DNA of 38,316 nucleotides from Holophagaceae bacterium (GTDB lineage Bacteria > Acidobacteriota > Holophagae > Holophagales > Holophagaceae). Below are positions 11,781 to 22,106 of this stretch, piece by piece. The translations under genes were made by a program, and so were the position numbers. A model generated the notes under the pieces. It had not been told where the DNA came from, ran no database searches, and saw only the letters and a list, made by a program, of their open reading frames with translations. The stretch's first letter is position 1. The number at the start of each line of letters is the position of its first letter. The DNA is taken from positions 1 to 38,316 of the forward strand of contig JAAXXS010000009.1 in NCBI GenBank assembly GCA_013334395.1, read 5' to 3'.

Positions 11781-13010
11781 GTGATCGGCGCGTTCCAGCC
11801 CAGCCACATCCCGCGCCTCCAGGAGCGGGGGCACCTCGGCATCAAGTGCGGACTGGAGAACATCCGCGCGCTGCTGGGGGGCTTGGGCCGGCCGGACGCG
11901 GGCTTCCCCGTCATTCTCATCGCGGGGACCAACGGCAAGGGCAGCACCGGCGCCTTCCTTGCGCACATGCTCAGGTCCGCCGGCCTGGTGGTGGGGTGGA
12001 CCACCTCGCCGCACCTCACGGACCTCACCGAGCGCATCTGGGTGGACGGCCAGCCCATCGGCACGGGCGCCCTCGACCTGCTGCTGGGGGAGGCCTTTGA
12101 GACCGAGATCCGGCTCGGACTGCAGGCCACCTACTTCGAGCTCATGATCACCGCGGCCCTGTCGGCGTTCCGCATGACCGGCGTGGAGGTGGCCATCCTG
12201 GAGGTGGGCATGGGCGGCCGCTGGGACGCCACCAACGCCACGGACCCCATCCTCACGATCGTCACCACCATCGGCCTCGATCACCAGGAGTACCTGGGCC
12301 ATACGCGCGAGGCCATCGCCCGGGAGAAGCTCTGCACCGCCCGGGACGGTCGGCCCCTCGTGCTGGGTCCCTCGCTGGATCCGGACTGGATCCGTCCCCT
12401 GCTGCCGACGTCCCCCGTGCTGCATCCGGCGCCGCGGCTCGGTCCCGCCGACATCCGCTGGGACCACTCCCGGGTGGCCGGCAAGCACGTGGCGCTGCCG
12501 GGACTCCACCAGCTGGACAACCTGGCGACAGCCTTCGAGGCGGTGCGGCAGCTCCAGGCGCTGGGGTTCCCCATCCCCGAGGAGCGCCTCTGGCCTGGAG
12601 TGGCGGCCACCCGCTGGCCGGGCCGGCTCTGGAAGGTGCCCACGCTCTCCGGCGTGTGGATGGACGGCGCCCACAATCCCGAGGGGGCCCGCGCCCTGGC
12701 GGACCATGCGCTTGCCTGCGGGGTCCGGCCCCATCTCTTTTTCGGCGCCATGGGGGACAAGGACCTGGCGGGCGTGGCGCAGGAGCTGAAGCGCATGCGG
12801 CCCCTGTCGGTCACCTTCATCCAGGGCGATGCGCCCCGCTATGCCAAGGTGGCTCCGCTGCGAGAGGCCTGGGGGATCGAGGCGCAGCTGCTCAGCATCC
12901 CGGGAGCTGCTGCCCAGCTGCGAGGGGCGTCGGATGCACCGCGGCTGGTCTCGGGGTCGCTGTACCTGCTGGGGGACCTCCTCCGGGAGCTGGGCATCCA
13001 GCCCTTCTGA
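11781..13010 (+). CDS. folC: Folylpolyglutamate synthase / dihydrofolate synthase
   Basis: 409-residue Mur-ligase-family enzyme adding glutamate to folates (and in bifunctional versions to dihydropteroate). The P-loop GTNGKGS is at 49-55, followed by TSPHLTDLTERIWVDG, EVGMGGRWDATNAT and the C-terminal WMDGAHNPEGARAL. The start is GTG at 11781, 13 bases after accD; its ribosome binding site is poor, so translation may depend on coupling to accD. I cannot tell from the sequence whether both synthase activities are present. Confidence 0.94.
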   Translation: MIGAFQPSHIPRLQERGHLGIKCGLENIRALLGGLGRPDAGFPVILIAGTNGKGSTGAFLAHMLRSAGLVVGWTTSPHLTDLTERIWVDGQPIGTGALDLLLGEAFETEIRLGLQATYFELMITAALSAFRMTGVEVAILEVGMGGRWDATNATDPILTIVTTIGLDHQEYLGHTREAIAREKLCTARDGRPLVLGPSLDPDWIRPLLPTSPVLHPAPRLGPADIRWDHSRVAGKHVALPGLHQLDNLATAFEAVRQLQALGFPIPEERLWPGVAATRWPGRLWKVPTLSGVWMDGAHNPEGARALADHALACGVRPHLFFGAMGDKDLAGVAQELKRMRPLSVTFIQGDAPRYAKVAPLREAWGIEAQLLSIPGAAAQLRGASDAPRLVSGSLYLLGDLLRELGIQPF

Positions 13011-13066
13011 GGAGCTGGGCAGCCAACTCCTAATGTCCTGGCCGTTGTCCTGCCGATGAGCCCCCC

Positions 13067-13735
13067 ATGCGGTGGTTCCTGCTCAGCCTTTGTCTCGCCG
13101 GTCTCCTCGGGGCCGAGGCGCCCCTCCATATCGTTGCGGTGGAGCGCCGAGGCCCGCCGCCCTATGAGGTCGCCGACCGGATCTATGGCGTGGGGAGCGG
13201 TCTGGACCAGGGCCTCCGGGTGGGCGATCGGCTGCTCGTGAAGCGGGCCGGTGCGGCGGTGATCCTGGGGCACCTCCGGGTGATCGAGAGCCGTCCCGGA
13301 CGCGCCAACGCGCTGTTCGAGCCGCTGGACGGGAGCTACCCCATGAAGGGGGATCTGGTCCTGCGGTCGGAACTGCGGCACCTGCCCGCAGCGTCCTCCC
13401 TGGATCCCGCACCCCTGGTGGTGCTGCCCAGACCCCAGGCCGCCTCGGAGCCGCCCCCGCGGGAAGGCGTGCTCTACTTCCTGCCCGGCCGCTCGGACCT
13501 CAGTGTGGGTGGCGTTCGCAAGCTCGAAGCCTGGGTCGAGTCATGGGGAACTGAGGGACGCTGGGCCGTGCAGGTGCCCGCGACCAAGGGGATCAAGCCC
13601 GAGCTGCAGAAGCTGCGGGCCGAGTCCCTCCAGGCTGCCCTGCGGGCCCTGAGCATCGAACTGGTGACCGTGGAAATGGGCCCGCGGACCGCGGAGGGCT
13701 TGAACCACCCCACCTGGGTCCGCCACTGGGACTGA
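13067..13735 (+). CDS. Exported protein with degenerate OmpA-like C-terminal domain
   Basis: 222 residues. The signal peptide is MRWFLLSLCLAGLLGAEA, cleaved about residue 16-18. The middle (VGSGLDQGLRVGDRLLVKR ... LGHLRVIESRPGRANALF) looks like a small beta domain. The end (GVLYFLPGRSDLSVGGVRKLEAWVESWG ... QKLRAESLQAALRAL, in pieces) follows the OmpA/MotB pattern of a strand, a Leu-rich helix and the xLRAxxLQAAL helix, but the peptidoglycan-binding Asp region is not recognisable. Probably periplasmic. It follows folC by 56 bases and precedes another exported unknown. Function unknown. Confidence 0.7.
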   Translation: MRWFLLSLCLAGLLGAEAPLHIVAVERRGPPPYEVADRIYGVGSGLDQGLRVGDRLLVKRAGAAVILGHLRVIESRPGRANALFEPLDGSYPMKGDLVLRSELRHLPAASSLDPAPLVVLPRPQAASEPPPREGVLYFLPGRSDLSVGGVRKLEAWVESWGTEGRWAVQVPATKGIKPELQKLRAESLQAALRALSIELVTVEMGPRTAEGLNHPTWVRHWD

Positions 13736-13799
13736 CGGCTCCCTTGCCACCGCAGCGGCCGCCGATTCGCGGCACACTGGAGGCCCCCGGGGTTCCACC

Positions 13800-14825
13800 A
13801 TGCTCCTCTTGACCGCCCTGCTCCTGCTGCAAGCACCGTCGCCCGCCCCGAAGCCCGAGGTGGTCCCTCCGGCCCGCATCGAGCTGACCACGCCCTTCCC
13901 GGCGCACCTGGGCAGTGCGGGTCCCCGGGAGGTGCGGGAAGCCGTCTTTGGCATCAAGAGCCTGCATGACCGTCCCTTCCGTTTCCGGGTGCTGGACCTC
14001 TCCCTCGGCGTCAGCCTGGACCCGGCCCAGCTTGCGGAGCCCCTGCAGCCCGGGGAAGTCCGGATGGTGCGCCTGAAGGTGGCGACGGAAGGCCTGGAGG
14101 GTCTGGTGAAGGGGGCTGTGCGCCTGGGGACCGACGACCCGGCCCAGCCCAACTACATCCTGCGCTACGACATGGACGTGCGCCCCGAGGTGAGCGTGGA
14201 CGCCCTGCGCAAGAGCTTCGGCGACGTCGCCCACCACGAGCGACCCGAAGCCCGCTACCGGTTCACCCGCGAGGGGGGCGAGCCCCTCAAGCTGGTGCTG
14301 GCCCGCGAGGTCCCGGCCTACCTCGACGCGGAGCTGGTCCACGAGGGTGCCACTGCGGAGCTGCGGCTGCGGCTGCGGCCGGAGCGGCTCCAGCCCGGCA
14401 TGGCTGCGGGGCTCGAGGTGCTGAAGGTGGCCACCAACGGTCCCCGGCAGCCGCTGTTCACCCTCTACCTGGACTGGCGCCTCACGACCGCGGTGGTGCC
14501 CTCGCCTTCGCGGCTGGTGTTCGGCGACCGGAAGACCACGCGCCTGGAACTCGAACTCACCGGCCGGGACGGCAAGCCCTTCCGGATTCTCCGGGCCACG
14601 ATCCAGGGGAAGGGCTTCCGGCTCCTCGACGCTCCCGGCCCCGAGGCCCTCCGGCACCGGCTGCGGATCCAGCGCACGGGGACCACATCGGAGGCTATGC
14701 TGATCCTCCAGTGCTCCAGCATGGACCAACCCCTGCGGGTGCCCCTGAGGTTCCTGGATCCCGAGGCCCGTCCGGCCACGGCGACCCCGCCACCCGATCC
14801 GATCGACGAACACCGCCACCATTAA
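13800..14825 (+). CDS. Exported protein of unknown function, beta-rich (DUF1573/ASH-like pattern)
   Basis: 341 residues with a short signal sequence (MLLLTALLLLQAPSPA). The body has repeated stretches of alternating hydrophobic residues resembling immunoglobulin-like strands: VRMVRLKVATEGLEGLVKG followed by VRLGTDDPAQPNYILRYDM; LEVLKVATNGPRQPLFTLYLDW; and a third near the end. The pattern (strand, xVxTNDPxxP, strand) recalls DUF1573/ASH domains, which are often periplasmic, but this is only a resemblance. It ends in Pro-rich and His-rich residues (DEHRHH). Probably periplasmic and cotranscribed with its neighbours. No function is proposed. Confidence 0.7.
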   Translation: MLLLTALLLLQAPSPAPKPEVVPPARIELTTPFPAHLGSAGPREVREAVFGIKSLHDRPFRFRVLDLSLGVSLDPAQLAEPLQPGEVRMVRLKVATEGLEGLVKGAVRLGTDDPAQPNYILRYDMDVRPEVSVDALRKSFGDVAHHERPEARYRFTREGGEPLKLVLAREVPAYLDAELVHEGATAELRLRLRPERLQPGMAAGLEVLKVATNGPRQPLFTLYLDWRLTTAVVPSPSRLVFGDRKTTRLELELTGRDGKPFRILRATIQGKGFRLLDAPGPEALRHRLRIQRTGTTSEAMLILQCSSMDQPLRVPLRFLDPEARPATATPPPDPIDEHRHH

Positions 14826-14861
14826 TAAGATGGTGGCCGCCCGCTCCCCCTGGAGGGCCCC

Positions 14862-15773
14862 ATGGTCCTGATCGCCATCCTGCTCCTGCTCGTCGCCGCC
14901 ATCGCCTGGCGCATGAAGACCAAGCTGGGCTTCCCCCTCTCGGCGCGGCTCCTCGTCGTCCAGTGGGTGACCCTGGCCTTGGGCGTACTGGTCCTCCTCG
15001 GGTCCATGGCCGTGATCATCCCGCCGGGCCAGGCGGGGGTGGTGGTGCTCTTCGGGACGGTGCGGGAGCAGGTGCTGCCCGCCGGCCTGCACTTCATCAA
15101 CCCCTTCTCCCAGGTGGTCGAGATGGAGGTCCGCACCCGGAACTACACCATGTCGGGCATCGCCGATGAGGGCCACAAGAAGGGTGACGACTCCATCCCG
15201 GTCATCACCTCGGACGGCCTCACTGTGAAGCTGGACGCCACCGTCTTCTACCACCTGGACCAGGATCGCTGCCCGAAGATCTACGAGAAGATCGGCACCG
15301 ATGTGGAGGGCCAGATCCTGCGCAGCCAGATCCGCACCTCCCTGCGGGATGCGGCCGCGGGCCTGTCGGCCACGGAGCTCTACACCACCCACCGCATGGG
15401 CTTCGTGGAGAATGTGACGAAGACCCTCACCACCGCCTTCAAGGAGCGCGGCATCGTCATGGAGCAGGTGCTGCTGCGCAACGTGCTGCTGCCCGACCAG
15501 ATCACCAAGGCCATCAACGACAAGATCGCTGCCGACCAGGACGCCCAGAAGATGGCCTTCGTGCTACAGAAGGAAAAGCAGGAGGCCGAGCGCAAGCGCA
15601 TCGAGGCCGAGGGCCAGGCCAAGGCCCAGCAGATCGTCAGCCAGAGCCTCACGCCCCAGATCATCGAGTACCAGCGCATCCAGGCCCTGCGGGACATCGG
15701 CGCCAAGGGCAACCTGATCATCACCCCCATGGGCGGCGCCACCCCCATGATCCAGGTGCCCGCCCGGAAGTGA
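14862..15773 (+). CDS. SPFH/prohibitin-family membrane protein
   Basis: 303 residues. Two N-terminal hydrophobic segments (1-16 and about 30-52) precede the SPFH domain: IIPPGQAGVVVLFGTVREQVLPAGLHFINPF (in pieces), ITSDGLTVKLDATVFYHLD, and RTSLRDAAAGLSATELYT. A charged coiled-coil-forming helix (KEKQEAERKRIEAEGQAKAQ) and the C-terminal GGATPMIQVPARK follow. Prohibitin/HflK-type proteins form large membrane rings and often modulate proteases or membrane microdomains. The stop directly abuts the stop of the convergent HtrA-like protease, but that convergence does not by itself indicate a shared role. Confidence 0.9.
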   Translation: MVLIAILLLLVAAIAWRMKTKLGFPLSARLLVVQWVTLALGVLVLLGSMAVIIPPGQAGVVVLFGTVREQVLPAGLHFINPFSQVVEMEVRTRNYTMSGIADEGHKKGDDSIPVITSDGLTVKLDATVFYHLDQDRCPKIYEKIGTDVEGQILRSQIRTSLRDAAAGLSATELYTTHRMGFVENVTKTLTTAFKERGIVMEQVLLRNVLLPDQITKAINDKIAADQDAQKMAFVLQKEKQEAERKRIEAEGQAKAQQIVSQSLTPQIIEYQRIQALRDIGAKGNLIITPMGGATPMIQVPARK

Positions 15774-16973
15774 TCAGAGGGGAGGGAGGGCGGGCTTGCG
15801 GTCCTTCTCCCTGGGGGGCGCGCCCGCCTTCTTTTTCAAGTTGAGCATCACCTTGATGACCTGATCGCCCCGCAGCACGTCGAAGACCACTTCGTCGGCG
15901 GGGGGCTCGACTTCCAGCATGGCCATGAACTGCCCCTCGTTCTCCAGCACCCGACCCTGGTAGCCCAGGAGGATGTCACCTGGGGTCTTCACGGCACCCT
16001 TCTCGTCCAGCTCCAGGGGGCGCAGACCCGCCTCGCTGGCAGGGGTGCCGGGGTCCACCCCGATCACGAGCAGGCCCCGCGTGAGCCCGAACTTCTGCTG
16101 GGCTGCGGCCGAAGGCAGCACATGGAAACCCATGCGAGGAGGTTCCAGGCGCTCCCGGGCGATGAGCCGGGGCACGATCTCGTTGAGGGTGTCCACGGGA
16201 ATGGCGAAGCCGACGCCCACCGAGCCCTCGCCCTTGGTGGCCATGATGGCGGTGTTCATGCCGACCAGGCGCCCGCCGCTGTCGAGGAGGGGGCCCCCGG
16301 AGTTCCCCGGGTTCACAGCGGCGTCCGTCTGGATGGCGTTCAGGATGCGGGTGTTGTAGCCCGTGTCGATCTCGCGGTCCTTGGCCGAGACGACGCCCCG
16401 GCTGAGGGAGTGATCCAGGCCGAAGGGGTTGCCGATGGCGATGACGCTCTGGCCCACCTGGAGCGTCCTGCTGCGCCCGAGGGGGATGGGTGGCATGGCC
16501 CCGAGGGGGGCGAAGACCTGGAGCACGGCGATGTCGTAGGCGAAGCTGGAGCCGATGACCCGGCCCTTGTAGGTCTTGCCGTCGGAGAGCGTGACTTCCA
16601 CCTCCGTCACGTCGCCGAGCCGCTTGCCGCCCTCCTCCACGGTGATGATGTGGTGGTTGGTGACCACGTGGCCCCACTCGTCCCAGACGAAGCCCGTGCC
16701 CCGGGCGGTGGGGATCTTGGTCTCATCCATGGTCCGCAGGTCCCGCATCGCCGCGATGGCCGACACGAACACCACGCTGGCCTTGGTCTCCCTGAACCGC
16801 CGGATGGTGTTCCGCTCCTCGGCGCTGAGGGGTGCCGCCGGCGCGACCTTGCGCGGCTTGGCGTGGGCGCGGAATCGCTCGATGGTGGCCTCCTCGGTGG
16901 GGGGCACCGGCTTGGCTGGGGTCTGGGCGGACAGGGCTAGGGTCGTCAAGGCAAGCAGGGTGGCGCGGATCAT
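15774..16973 (-). CDS. HtrA/Deg-family periplasmic serine protease with PDZ domain
   Basis: 399-residue trypsin-like protease acting on misfolded envelope proteins. The signal peptide is MIRATLLALTTLALSAQT. The catalytic triad is visible as His108 (TNHHII), Asp147 (YDIAVL) and Ser225 (NPGNSGGPL). One PDZ domain follows (about 285-385, from MGFHVLPSAAAQQ to VIKVMLNL). The frame is open 87 codons upstream, but the ATG at 16971-16973 has GGGAG before it, gives a proper signal peptide and leaves a 55-base divergent promoter region before the TPR gene. One PDZ rather than two makes it more DegS-like in layout, though cleavable by its signal. Confidence 0.93.
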   Translation of the reverse strand: MIRATLLALTTLALSAQTPAKPVPPTEEATIERFRAHAKPRKVAPAAPLSAEERNTIRRFRETKASVVFVSAIAAMRDLRTMDETKIPTARGTGFVWDEWGHVVTNHHIITVEEGGKRLGDVTEVEVTLSDGKTYKGRVIGSSFAYDIAVLQVFAPLGAMPPIPLGRSRTLQVGQSVIAIGNPFGLDHSLSRGVVSAKDREIDTGYNTRILNAIQTDAAVNPGNSGGPLLDSGGRLVGMNTAIMATKGEGSVGVGFAIPVDTLNEIVPRLIARERLEPPRMGFHVLPSAAAQQKFGLTRGLLVIGVDPGTPASEAGLRPLELDEKGAVKTPGDILLGYQGRVLENEGQFMAMLEVEPPADEVVFDVLRGDQVIKVMLNLKKKAGAPPREKDRKPALPPL

Positions 16974-17028
16974 GAGAGCTCCCAGGATGATTATGGTGCC
17001 ACGCGGGGATGATCTATTCTGTGAGGCC

Positions 17029-18546
17029 ATGTTCCAGCCTCTTCCACGCCCCCCGCGCGCGGCCCTCCTCCTTGGAGCCGCTTTCCTGATGGTTCTCCTG
17101 GGGGGAATTGGCCTGGCCTGGATGCTCGCCCGGCAGGGGGTCCGGTCGCCCCTCAGGGTGGTGCTCGTCACCTCTTCCTCGGCGGCCACAGTCACCACGC
17201 TGGAGTCGGGCCAGGGGCGGGCCCTTGGCGCCATGGTCCAGGACCACCTGGAATACTACGGTGGCTTCGCGGTGACCAGTGTGACGGAGGTGCCCACCGA
17301 TCTGGAGCTCCTGCGCGGGCAGCGGCACACCCTGCTCCTCCAGCTGGAGCCCCGGCGCCAGGGGCAGAACCTCGGGCTCTCCTACCGGTATGTGTGGGGG
17401 CGGCAGCTCGAGAAGGGAAAGCCGCCAGGGTGGGTCGCACGCGAGGTCTCGGCGCTCCCGCCCGCCGAGGCCTTCGATGCCTTTCTCCGAGACTTTCCCA
17501 GGGCCATCAAGGCCAGTCCGACGAACCTGGTCTCGCGGCATCCGGAGGGGTTCTGGGACATGGCCCAGGCCCTGGCCTGGCGGCTGCGGAACCAGAACCT
17601 GGACCAGGCCATGGCGATCGCCGAGCGGCTGAGTCACCAGGAGCCCTCCAGTGCCGGCCTCTGGATCCTGCTGGGCAACCTCCGCTACCGGTGGATGCTC
17701 GACCGGCCCGGGAGCTTCCGCGCAGAGCAGGCCGAGACCGAATCCCTGCTGCAGCGGGGCCTGGTCCTGGCGCCCGGCCACCCCCGGGCGGCCTTCCTGC
17801 TCTCGCTGCTGCGGTCCGACAGCGGCAACCAGCGCGAGGCTCTGGACCTCTTGCTCCAGGCGCGCCGCAAGCAACCCTACAACCCGACCCTCCTGACCGG
17901 CATCGCCTATGCGGCGCGGGGCGCCGGTCTGCTGCCCCTGGCACGCCGGGCCATGGACCTGCGCGATGAGCTGGCCATCGCCCGGCTCGCGCCCCAGGCC
18001 GTGGACATCACCTGCCTCTACACCGGGGAGATCGCGCGCTTCGAGGCCAGCCTCCAGGAGCAACCGGGCCACCTGCGCAGCACTTCGGGCGTCCTGCCCT
18101 TCTACCGGGGCTACCTGGCCCTGGTGCGGGGCAACCGGGAGCTGGCCCATCAGGAGTTCCGCATGGCCGCAGCCCTGGCCCACGGCTATCCGAACATCCT
18201 GCGCCTGAGCGAGATTTACGACCTCATCCTCGAAGGCAAGAAGGACGAGGCCTGGAAGAAGCTGCGGGAATACGACCAGGAGCGCATCGGCATGCGCGAG
18301 CCTGACGGCGAGTTCACCATCCGGCTCGCCGAGGCCTACGCCCTGATGGGGGACCGCGCCAGTGCCATGGAAATGGCCAGCCGGGCCTTCGCGCGCGGCT
18401 TCGGCTGCACGGCGTGGTACGAGCGCAGTCCCATGCTGGAGCCGCTGCGGGGGCTGCCGAAGTGGCGGGCCCTGGTCCAGCACCTGCGGGAGCGGCAGAG
18501 CCTCATGGAGGAGCGCTTCCCGGTGGGCCTGCTGGAAGAGAACTAA
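17029..18546 (+). CDS. Membrane-anchored TPR-repeat protein of unknown function
   Basis: 505 residues. A short Pro/Arg start and one membrane segment (about 11-33, [21 protein letters not shown]) act as an anchor; the rest is extracytoplasmic. From about residue 175 on, helical repeats of TPR type are visible: [27 protein letters not shown] (in parts), [41 protein letters not shown] and [19 protein letters not shown]. The region before (residues 40-140) has no family I recognise. I chose ATG 17029, with GTGAGG upstream, because the longer open frame runs back across the divergent HtrA gene. TATTCT (17015-17020) may be a -10 box. Confidence 0.8.
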   Translation: MFQPLPRPPRAALLLGAAFLMVLLGGIGLAWMLARQGVRSPLRVVLVTSSSAATVTTLESGQGRALGAMVQDHLEYYGGFAVTSVTEVPTDLELLRGQRHTLLLQLEPRRQGQNLGLSYRYVWGRQLEKGKPPGWVAREVSALPPAEAFDAFLRDFPRAIKASPTNLVSRHPEGFWDMAQALAWRLRNQNLDQAMAIAERLSHQEPSSAGLWILLGNLRYRWMLDRPGSFRAEQAETESLLQRGLVLAPGHPRAAFLLSLLRSDSGNQREALDLLLQARRKQPYNPTLLTGIAYAARGAGLLPLARRAMDLRDELAIARLAPQAVDITCLYTGEIARFEASLQEQPGHLRSTSGVLPFYRGYLALVRGNRELAHQEFRMAAALAHGYPNILRLSEIYDLILEGKKDEAWKKLREYDQERIGMREPDGEFTIRLAEAYALMGDRASAMEMASRAFARGFGCTAWYERSPMLEPLRGLPKWRALVQHLRERQSLMEERFPVGLLEEN

Positions 18547-18574
18547 CCACCCCCTAAGCTCCAATGAACAGAAG

Positions 18575-18603
18575 CTGATACCGGAGCCGTTGGCCGTTAG
18601 ACT
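18575..18603 (+). promoter_or_regulatory. Candidate promoter of icmF
   Basis: CTGATA (18575-18580) and TAGACT (18598-18603) are separated by 17 bases, the best-spaced sigma-70-like pair near a start in this window. The predicted transcript would have a leader of about 20 bases containing GGGGGGA, the ribosome binding site of icmF. Confidence 0.45.
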
Positions 18604-18631
18604 AGGAGTTCGTCCGATAAGGGGGGAATTC

Positions 18632-21600
18632 ATGCCCACGCCTGCCGCACCCGAGCTCGAGTCCCTCCCCCGGGAGGGGTATGTCCCGAAGCACAAGGTG
18701 CGCTTCGTCACCGCCGCCAGCCTCTTCGACGGCCACGATGCCAGCATCAACATCATGCGGCGCATCCTCCAGTCCACCGGCTGCGAGGTCATCCACCTGG
18801 GCCACAACCGCGCCGTGCAGGACATCGTCGACACCGCCATCCAGGAGGATGCGCAGGGCATCGCCCTCTCCAGCTATCAGGGCGGTCACGTGGAGTACTT
18901 CAAGTACATGGTGGACCTGCTGCGTGAGCGCGGCGCCGGGCACATCCAGATCTTCGGCGGCGGCGGCGGCGTCATCTCGCCCGAGGAGATCCGGGAACTG
19001 GAAGCCTATGGCGTGGGCCGGATCTACAGTCCCGAGGACGGCCGCCGCATGGGCCTCCAGGGCATGATCGACGACATGGTGCAGCGCTGCGACGTGGACC
19101 CCCGGACCACGCCCGAGTTCCACACCCTGGCCCGGCGGATCACCCAGATCGAGCTGGGCGAGGCTGTCGCCACGCCCCCGAGTCAGCCCACGCGGACCAT
19201 TCCCGTTCTTGGCATCACCGGCACCGGTGGCGCCGGCAAGTCCTCCCTCATCGACGAATTGCTGCGCCGCTTCCTGGTGGACTTCCCGGATAAGCAGGTC
19301 GCGGTGCTCAGCGTCGATCCCTCCAAGCGCAAGACCGGCGGCGCCCTGCTGGGTGACCGCATCCGCATGAACACCCTCTACCATCCGGAGCTGCGGGACC
19401 GCGTGTTCATGCGCAGCCTCGCCACGCGCAGCGCCGCCCACCGGGCGACCAGCGAGGCCCTGGCCGCCAGCATCCTCGCCGCCAAGGACGCGGGCTACGA
19501 CCTGGTGATCGTGGAGACCGCGGGCATCGGCCAGAGCGACAGCGAGATCGCGGACCTGGTGGACTTGGCCATGTACGTGATGACGCCGGAGTATGGCGCC
19601 GCCAGCCAGCTCGAGAAGATCGACATGCTGGACTTCGCCGATGTGGTGGTGCTGAACAAGGCCGACAAGCGCGGCGCCGAGGACGCCCTGCGTGATGTGC
19701 GCAAGCAGTACCAGCGGGCCCACAAGCGCTTCTCGGAGCCCACCGAAGAGATGCCGGTCTATGCCACCTGCGCCAGCCAGTTCAACGACCCCGCCACCAA
19801 CTGGCTCTTCGTGAACCTTGTGAAGGCCATCGCCGCCAAGACCGGCGTGGACTGGGTGCCCCTGCTCGAGGCTGCGCCCGGCAACCCGCGCCGCTCGGCC
19901 ATCATCCCCCCGGAGCGCGTGCGCTACCTGGCCGAGATCGCCGACACCGTGCAGGGCTACAAGGCCTGGGCCCGCCGGCAGGCGGAGACGGCTGAGCTTT
20001 GCCACGCCCTCTGGGCCAGCCTCCGGGCCCTGGGCGACAAGGTGCCGGCCGCCGGCGCCTTCTATGACGCCATCCACCTCCTGGAGCCCGGCGAGGGCGA
20101 CCAGGGCGCCGCCGTGCTGCTGCTCCGGCAGCGCTACCAGGAGCATCTGGGCGAGCTGCACGGCGAGAGCCGCCGCCTCATCCACGACTGGGCCGAGATC
20201 AAGCGCAGCTACACCGAGCCCGAGAACGTCTACGTGGTGCGCGGCCGCGAGATCCGCACCGCGAACTACACCGCGTCCCTCAGCGGCTCCATGATCCCCA
20301 AGGTGGCCCTCCCGTCCTACTCGGGCTGGGGCGAGCTGCTGCGCTGGCAGTTGCTGGAGAACCTGCCCGGCTTCTTCCCCTACGTCGCCGGCGTCTTCGA
20401 ATACAAGCGCGTGGGCGAGGATCCGACCCGCATGTTCGCCGGTGAGGGCACGCCCGAGCGGACCAACAAGCGCTTCCACTTCGTGAGCAAGGGGCAGCCC
20501 GCCGTGCGGCTCAGCACCGCCTTCGACAGCGTGACCCTCTATGGCGAGGACCCCCACGTCCGCCCCGACATCTACGGCAAGATCGGCAACAGCGGCGTGT
20601 CCGTCTGCACGGTGGATGATGCCAAGAAGCTCTACTCGGGCTTCGACCTGCTCTGCCCCACCTCCAGCGTCAGCATGACCGTCAACGGCCCGGCCCCCAC
20701 GGTGCTAGCCTTCTTCCTCAATGCCGCCATCGACCAGCGCGCCGAAGCCTGGCTGGCCGAGCACGGGCAGATGGAGGCCGCCCAGGCCAAGATCGATGCC
20801 AAGTACGCGGCCAAGGGCATGGCCCGGCCGCACTACGGGGAGACCCTCCCCGAGGGCAACCACGGCCTCGGCCTCGCCCTCCTGGGCGCCACCGCTGACG
20901 AGGTGCTGCCGCCGGACGTCTACGCCCGCCTGCGCATGGAGGCCCTGCAGACCGTGCGCGGCACGGTGCAGGCCGACATCCTCAAGGAGGACCAGGCCCA
21001 GAACACCTGCATCTTCAGCACGGAGTTCAGCCTCAAGGTCATGGGCGACATCCAGTCCACCTTCATCGAGGAGAAGATCCGCAACTTCTACTCCGTGAGC
21101 ATCAGCGGCTACCACATCGCCGAGGCAGGCGCGAACCCCATCAGCCAGCTGGCCTTCACGCTGGCCAACGGGTTCACCTTCGTCGAGTACTACCTCTCCC
21201 GGGGCATGCACATCGACGACTTCGCCCCGAACCTCAGCTTCTTCTTCAGCAACGGTCTCGACGCGGAATACAGCGTCATCGGCCGCGTGGCGCGCCGCAT
21301 CTGGGCCATCGCCATGAAGGAGAAGTACGGCGCCAACGACCGCAGCCAGAAGCTGAAGTATCACATCCAGACCAGCGGCCGCTCCCTGCACGCCCAGGAG
21401 ATCGACTTCAACGACATCCGCACGACCCTGCAGGCCCTCTACGCCATCTATGACAACTGCAACAGCCTGCACACCAACGCCTACGACGAGGCCATCACCA
21501 CCCCGACCGAAGAGAGCGTGCGCCGGGCCATTGCCATCCAGCTGATCATCAACCGCGAGCTGGGCCAGGCGAAGAACGAGAACCCGCAGCAGGGTGCCTT

Positions 21601-22054
21601 CCTCATCGAGCAGCTGACCGAGCTGGTCGAGGAGGCCGTGCTGGCCGAGTTCCGCCGCATCTCCGACCGCGGCGGCGTGCTGGGAGCCATGGAGACCATG
21701 TATCAGCGCGGCAAGATCCAGGAAGAGTCCATGCACTACGAGCACCTCAAGCACAGCGGGGAGCTGCCCATCGTCGGCGTGAACACCTTCCTGAACCCCC
21801 AGCCTCCCGAGCTGGGCACGCCGGAGCTCATCCGCAGCACCGAGGCCGAGAAACAGCAGCAGATCGACAACCTGGTCGCCTTCCACGCCCGGAACGCCGA
21901 TGTGGCCCCCGTTGCCCTTCTGCGCCTCAAGGAAGTGGCCCGCGCCGGCGGCAACCTCTTCGAGGAGCTGCTGAACGCCGCCAAGGTCTGCAGCCTCGGC
22001 CAGATCAGCCAGGCCCTCTACGAAGTGGGCGGGCAGTACCGGAGAAACATGTAA
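18632..22054 (+). CDS. icmF: Fused isobutyryl-CoA mutase (IcmF)
   Basis: 1140-residue adenosylcobalamin enzyme interconverting acyl-CoA isomers (isobutyryl/n-butyryl-CoA and related), with its G-protein chaperone built in. Order: B12-binding domain with [12 protein letters not shown] (cobalt-ligand His35) and [14 protein letters not shown]; a MeaB-like GTPase with P-loop [13 protein letters not shown] near residue 200, [10 protein letters not shown] and NKADKRG; then the mutase domain ([54 protein letters not shown]). This three-part order is diagnostic of IcmF rather than MCM or split Icm. The frame is open 90 codons upstream, inside the TPR gene; I chose ATG 18632, which has GGGGGGA before it. 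The substrate cannot be fixed from the motifs alone. Confidence 0.96.
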   Translation: MPTPAAPELESLPREGYVPKHKVRFVTAASLFDGHDASINIMRRILQSTGCEVIHLGHNRAVQDIVDTAIQEDAQGIALSSYQGGHVEYFKYMVDLLRERGAGHIQIFGGGGGVISPEEIRELEAYGVGRIYSPEDGRRMGLQGMIDDMVQRCDVDPRTTPEFHTLARRITQIELGEAVATPPSQPTRTIPVLGITGTGGAGKSSLIDELLRRFLVDFPDKQVAVLSVDPSKRKTGGALLGDRIRMNTLYHPELRDRVFMRSLATRSAAHRATSEALAASILAAKDAGYDLVIVETAGIGQSDSEIADLVDLAMYVMTPEYGAASQLEKIDMLDFADVVVLNKADKRGAEDALRDVRKQYQRAHKRFSEPTEEMPVYATCASQFNDPATNWLFVNLVKAIAAKTGVDWVPLLEAAPGNPRRSAIIPPERVRYLAEIADTVQGYKAWARRQAETAELCHALWASLRALGDKVPAAGAFYDAIHLLEPGEGDQGAAVLLLRQRYQEHLGELHGESRRLIHDWAEIKRSYTEPENVYVVRGREIRTANYTASLSGSMIPKVALPSYSGWGELLRWQLLENLPGFFPYVAGVFEYKRVGEDPTRMFAGEGTPERTNKRFHFVSKGQPAVRLSTAFDSVTLYGEDPHVRPDIYGKIGNSGVSVCTVDDAKKLYSGFDLLCPTSSVSMTVNGPAPTVLAFFLNAAIDQRAEAWLAEHGQMEAAQAKIDAKYAAKGMARPHYGETLPEGNHGLGLALLGATADEVLPPDVYARLRMEALQTVRGTVQADILKEDQAQNTCIFSTEFSLKVMGDIQSTFIEEKIRNFYSVSISGYHIAEAGANPISQLAFTLANGFTFVEYYLSRGMHIDDFAPNLSFFFSNGLDAEYSVIGRVARRIWAIAMKEKYGANDRSQKLKYHIQTSGRSLHAQEIDFNDIRTTLQALYAIYDNCNSLHTNAYDEAITTPTEESVRRAIAIQLIINRELGQAKNENPQQGAFLIEQLTELVEEAVLAEFRRISDRGGVLGAMETMYQRGKIQEESMHYEHLKHSGELPIVGVNTFLNPQPPELGTPELIRSTEAEKQQQIDNLVAFHARNADVAPVALLRLKEVARAGGNLFEELLNAAKVCSLGQISQALYEVGGQYRRNM

Positions 22055-22106
22055 GCCACGGGCGGGGAAGCGGCACCGCCGCCCCAGGGCGTATCATGTA
22101 CCCCGC

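Noticed and set aside
13593..15392. 599-codon minus-strand frame opposite the exported and SPFH genes
   Set aside because: Spans three plus-strand genes, low-information composition, no ribosome binding site or domain.
16974..17234. 87-codon N-terminal extension of the HtrA-like protease
   Set aside because: It would run over the divergent TPR gene's start; the internal start has GGGAG and gives a clean signal peptide.
18362..18631. 90-codon N-terminal extension of IcmF
   Set aside because: Lies inside the TPR gene in another frame; the ATG at 18632 has a strong ribosome binding site and gives the family N-terminus.
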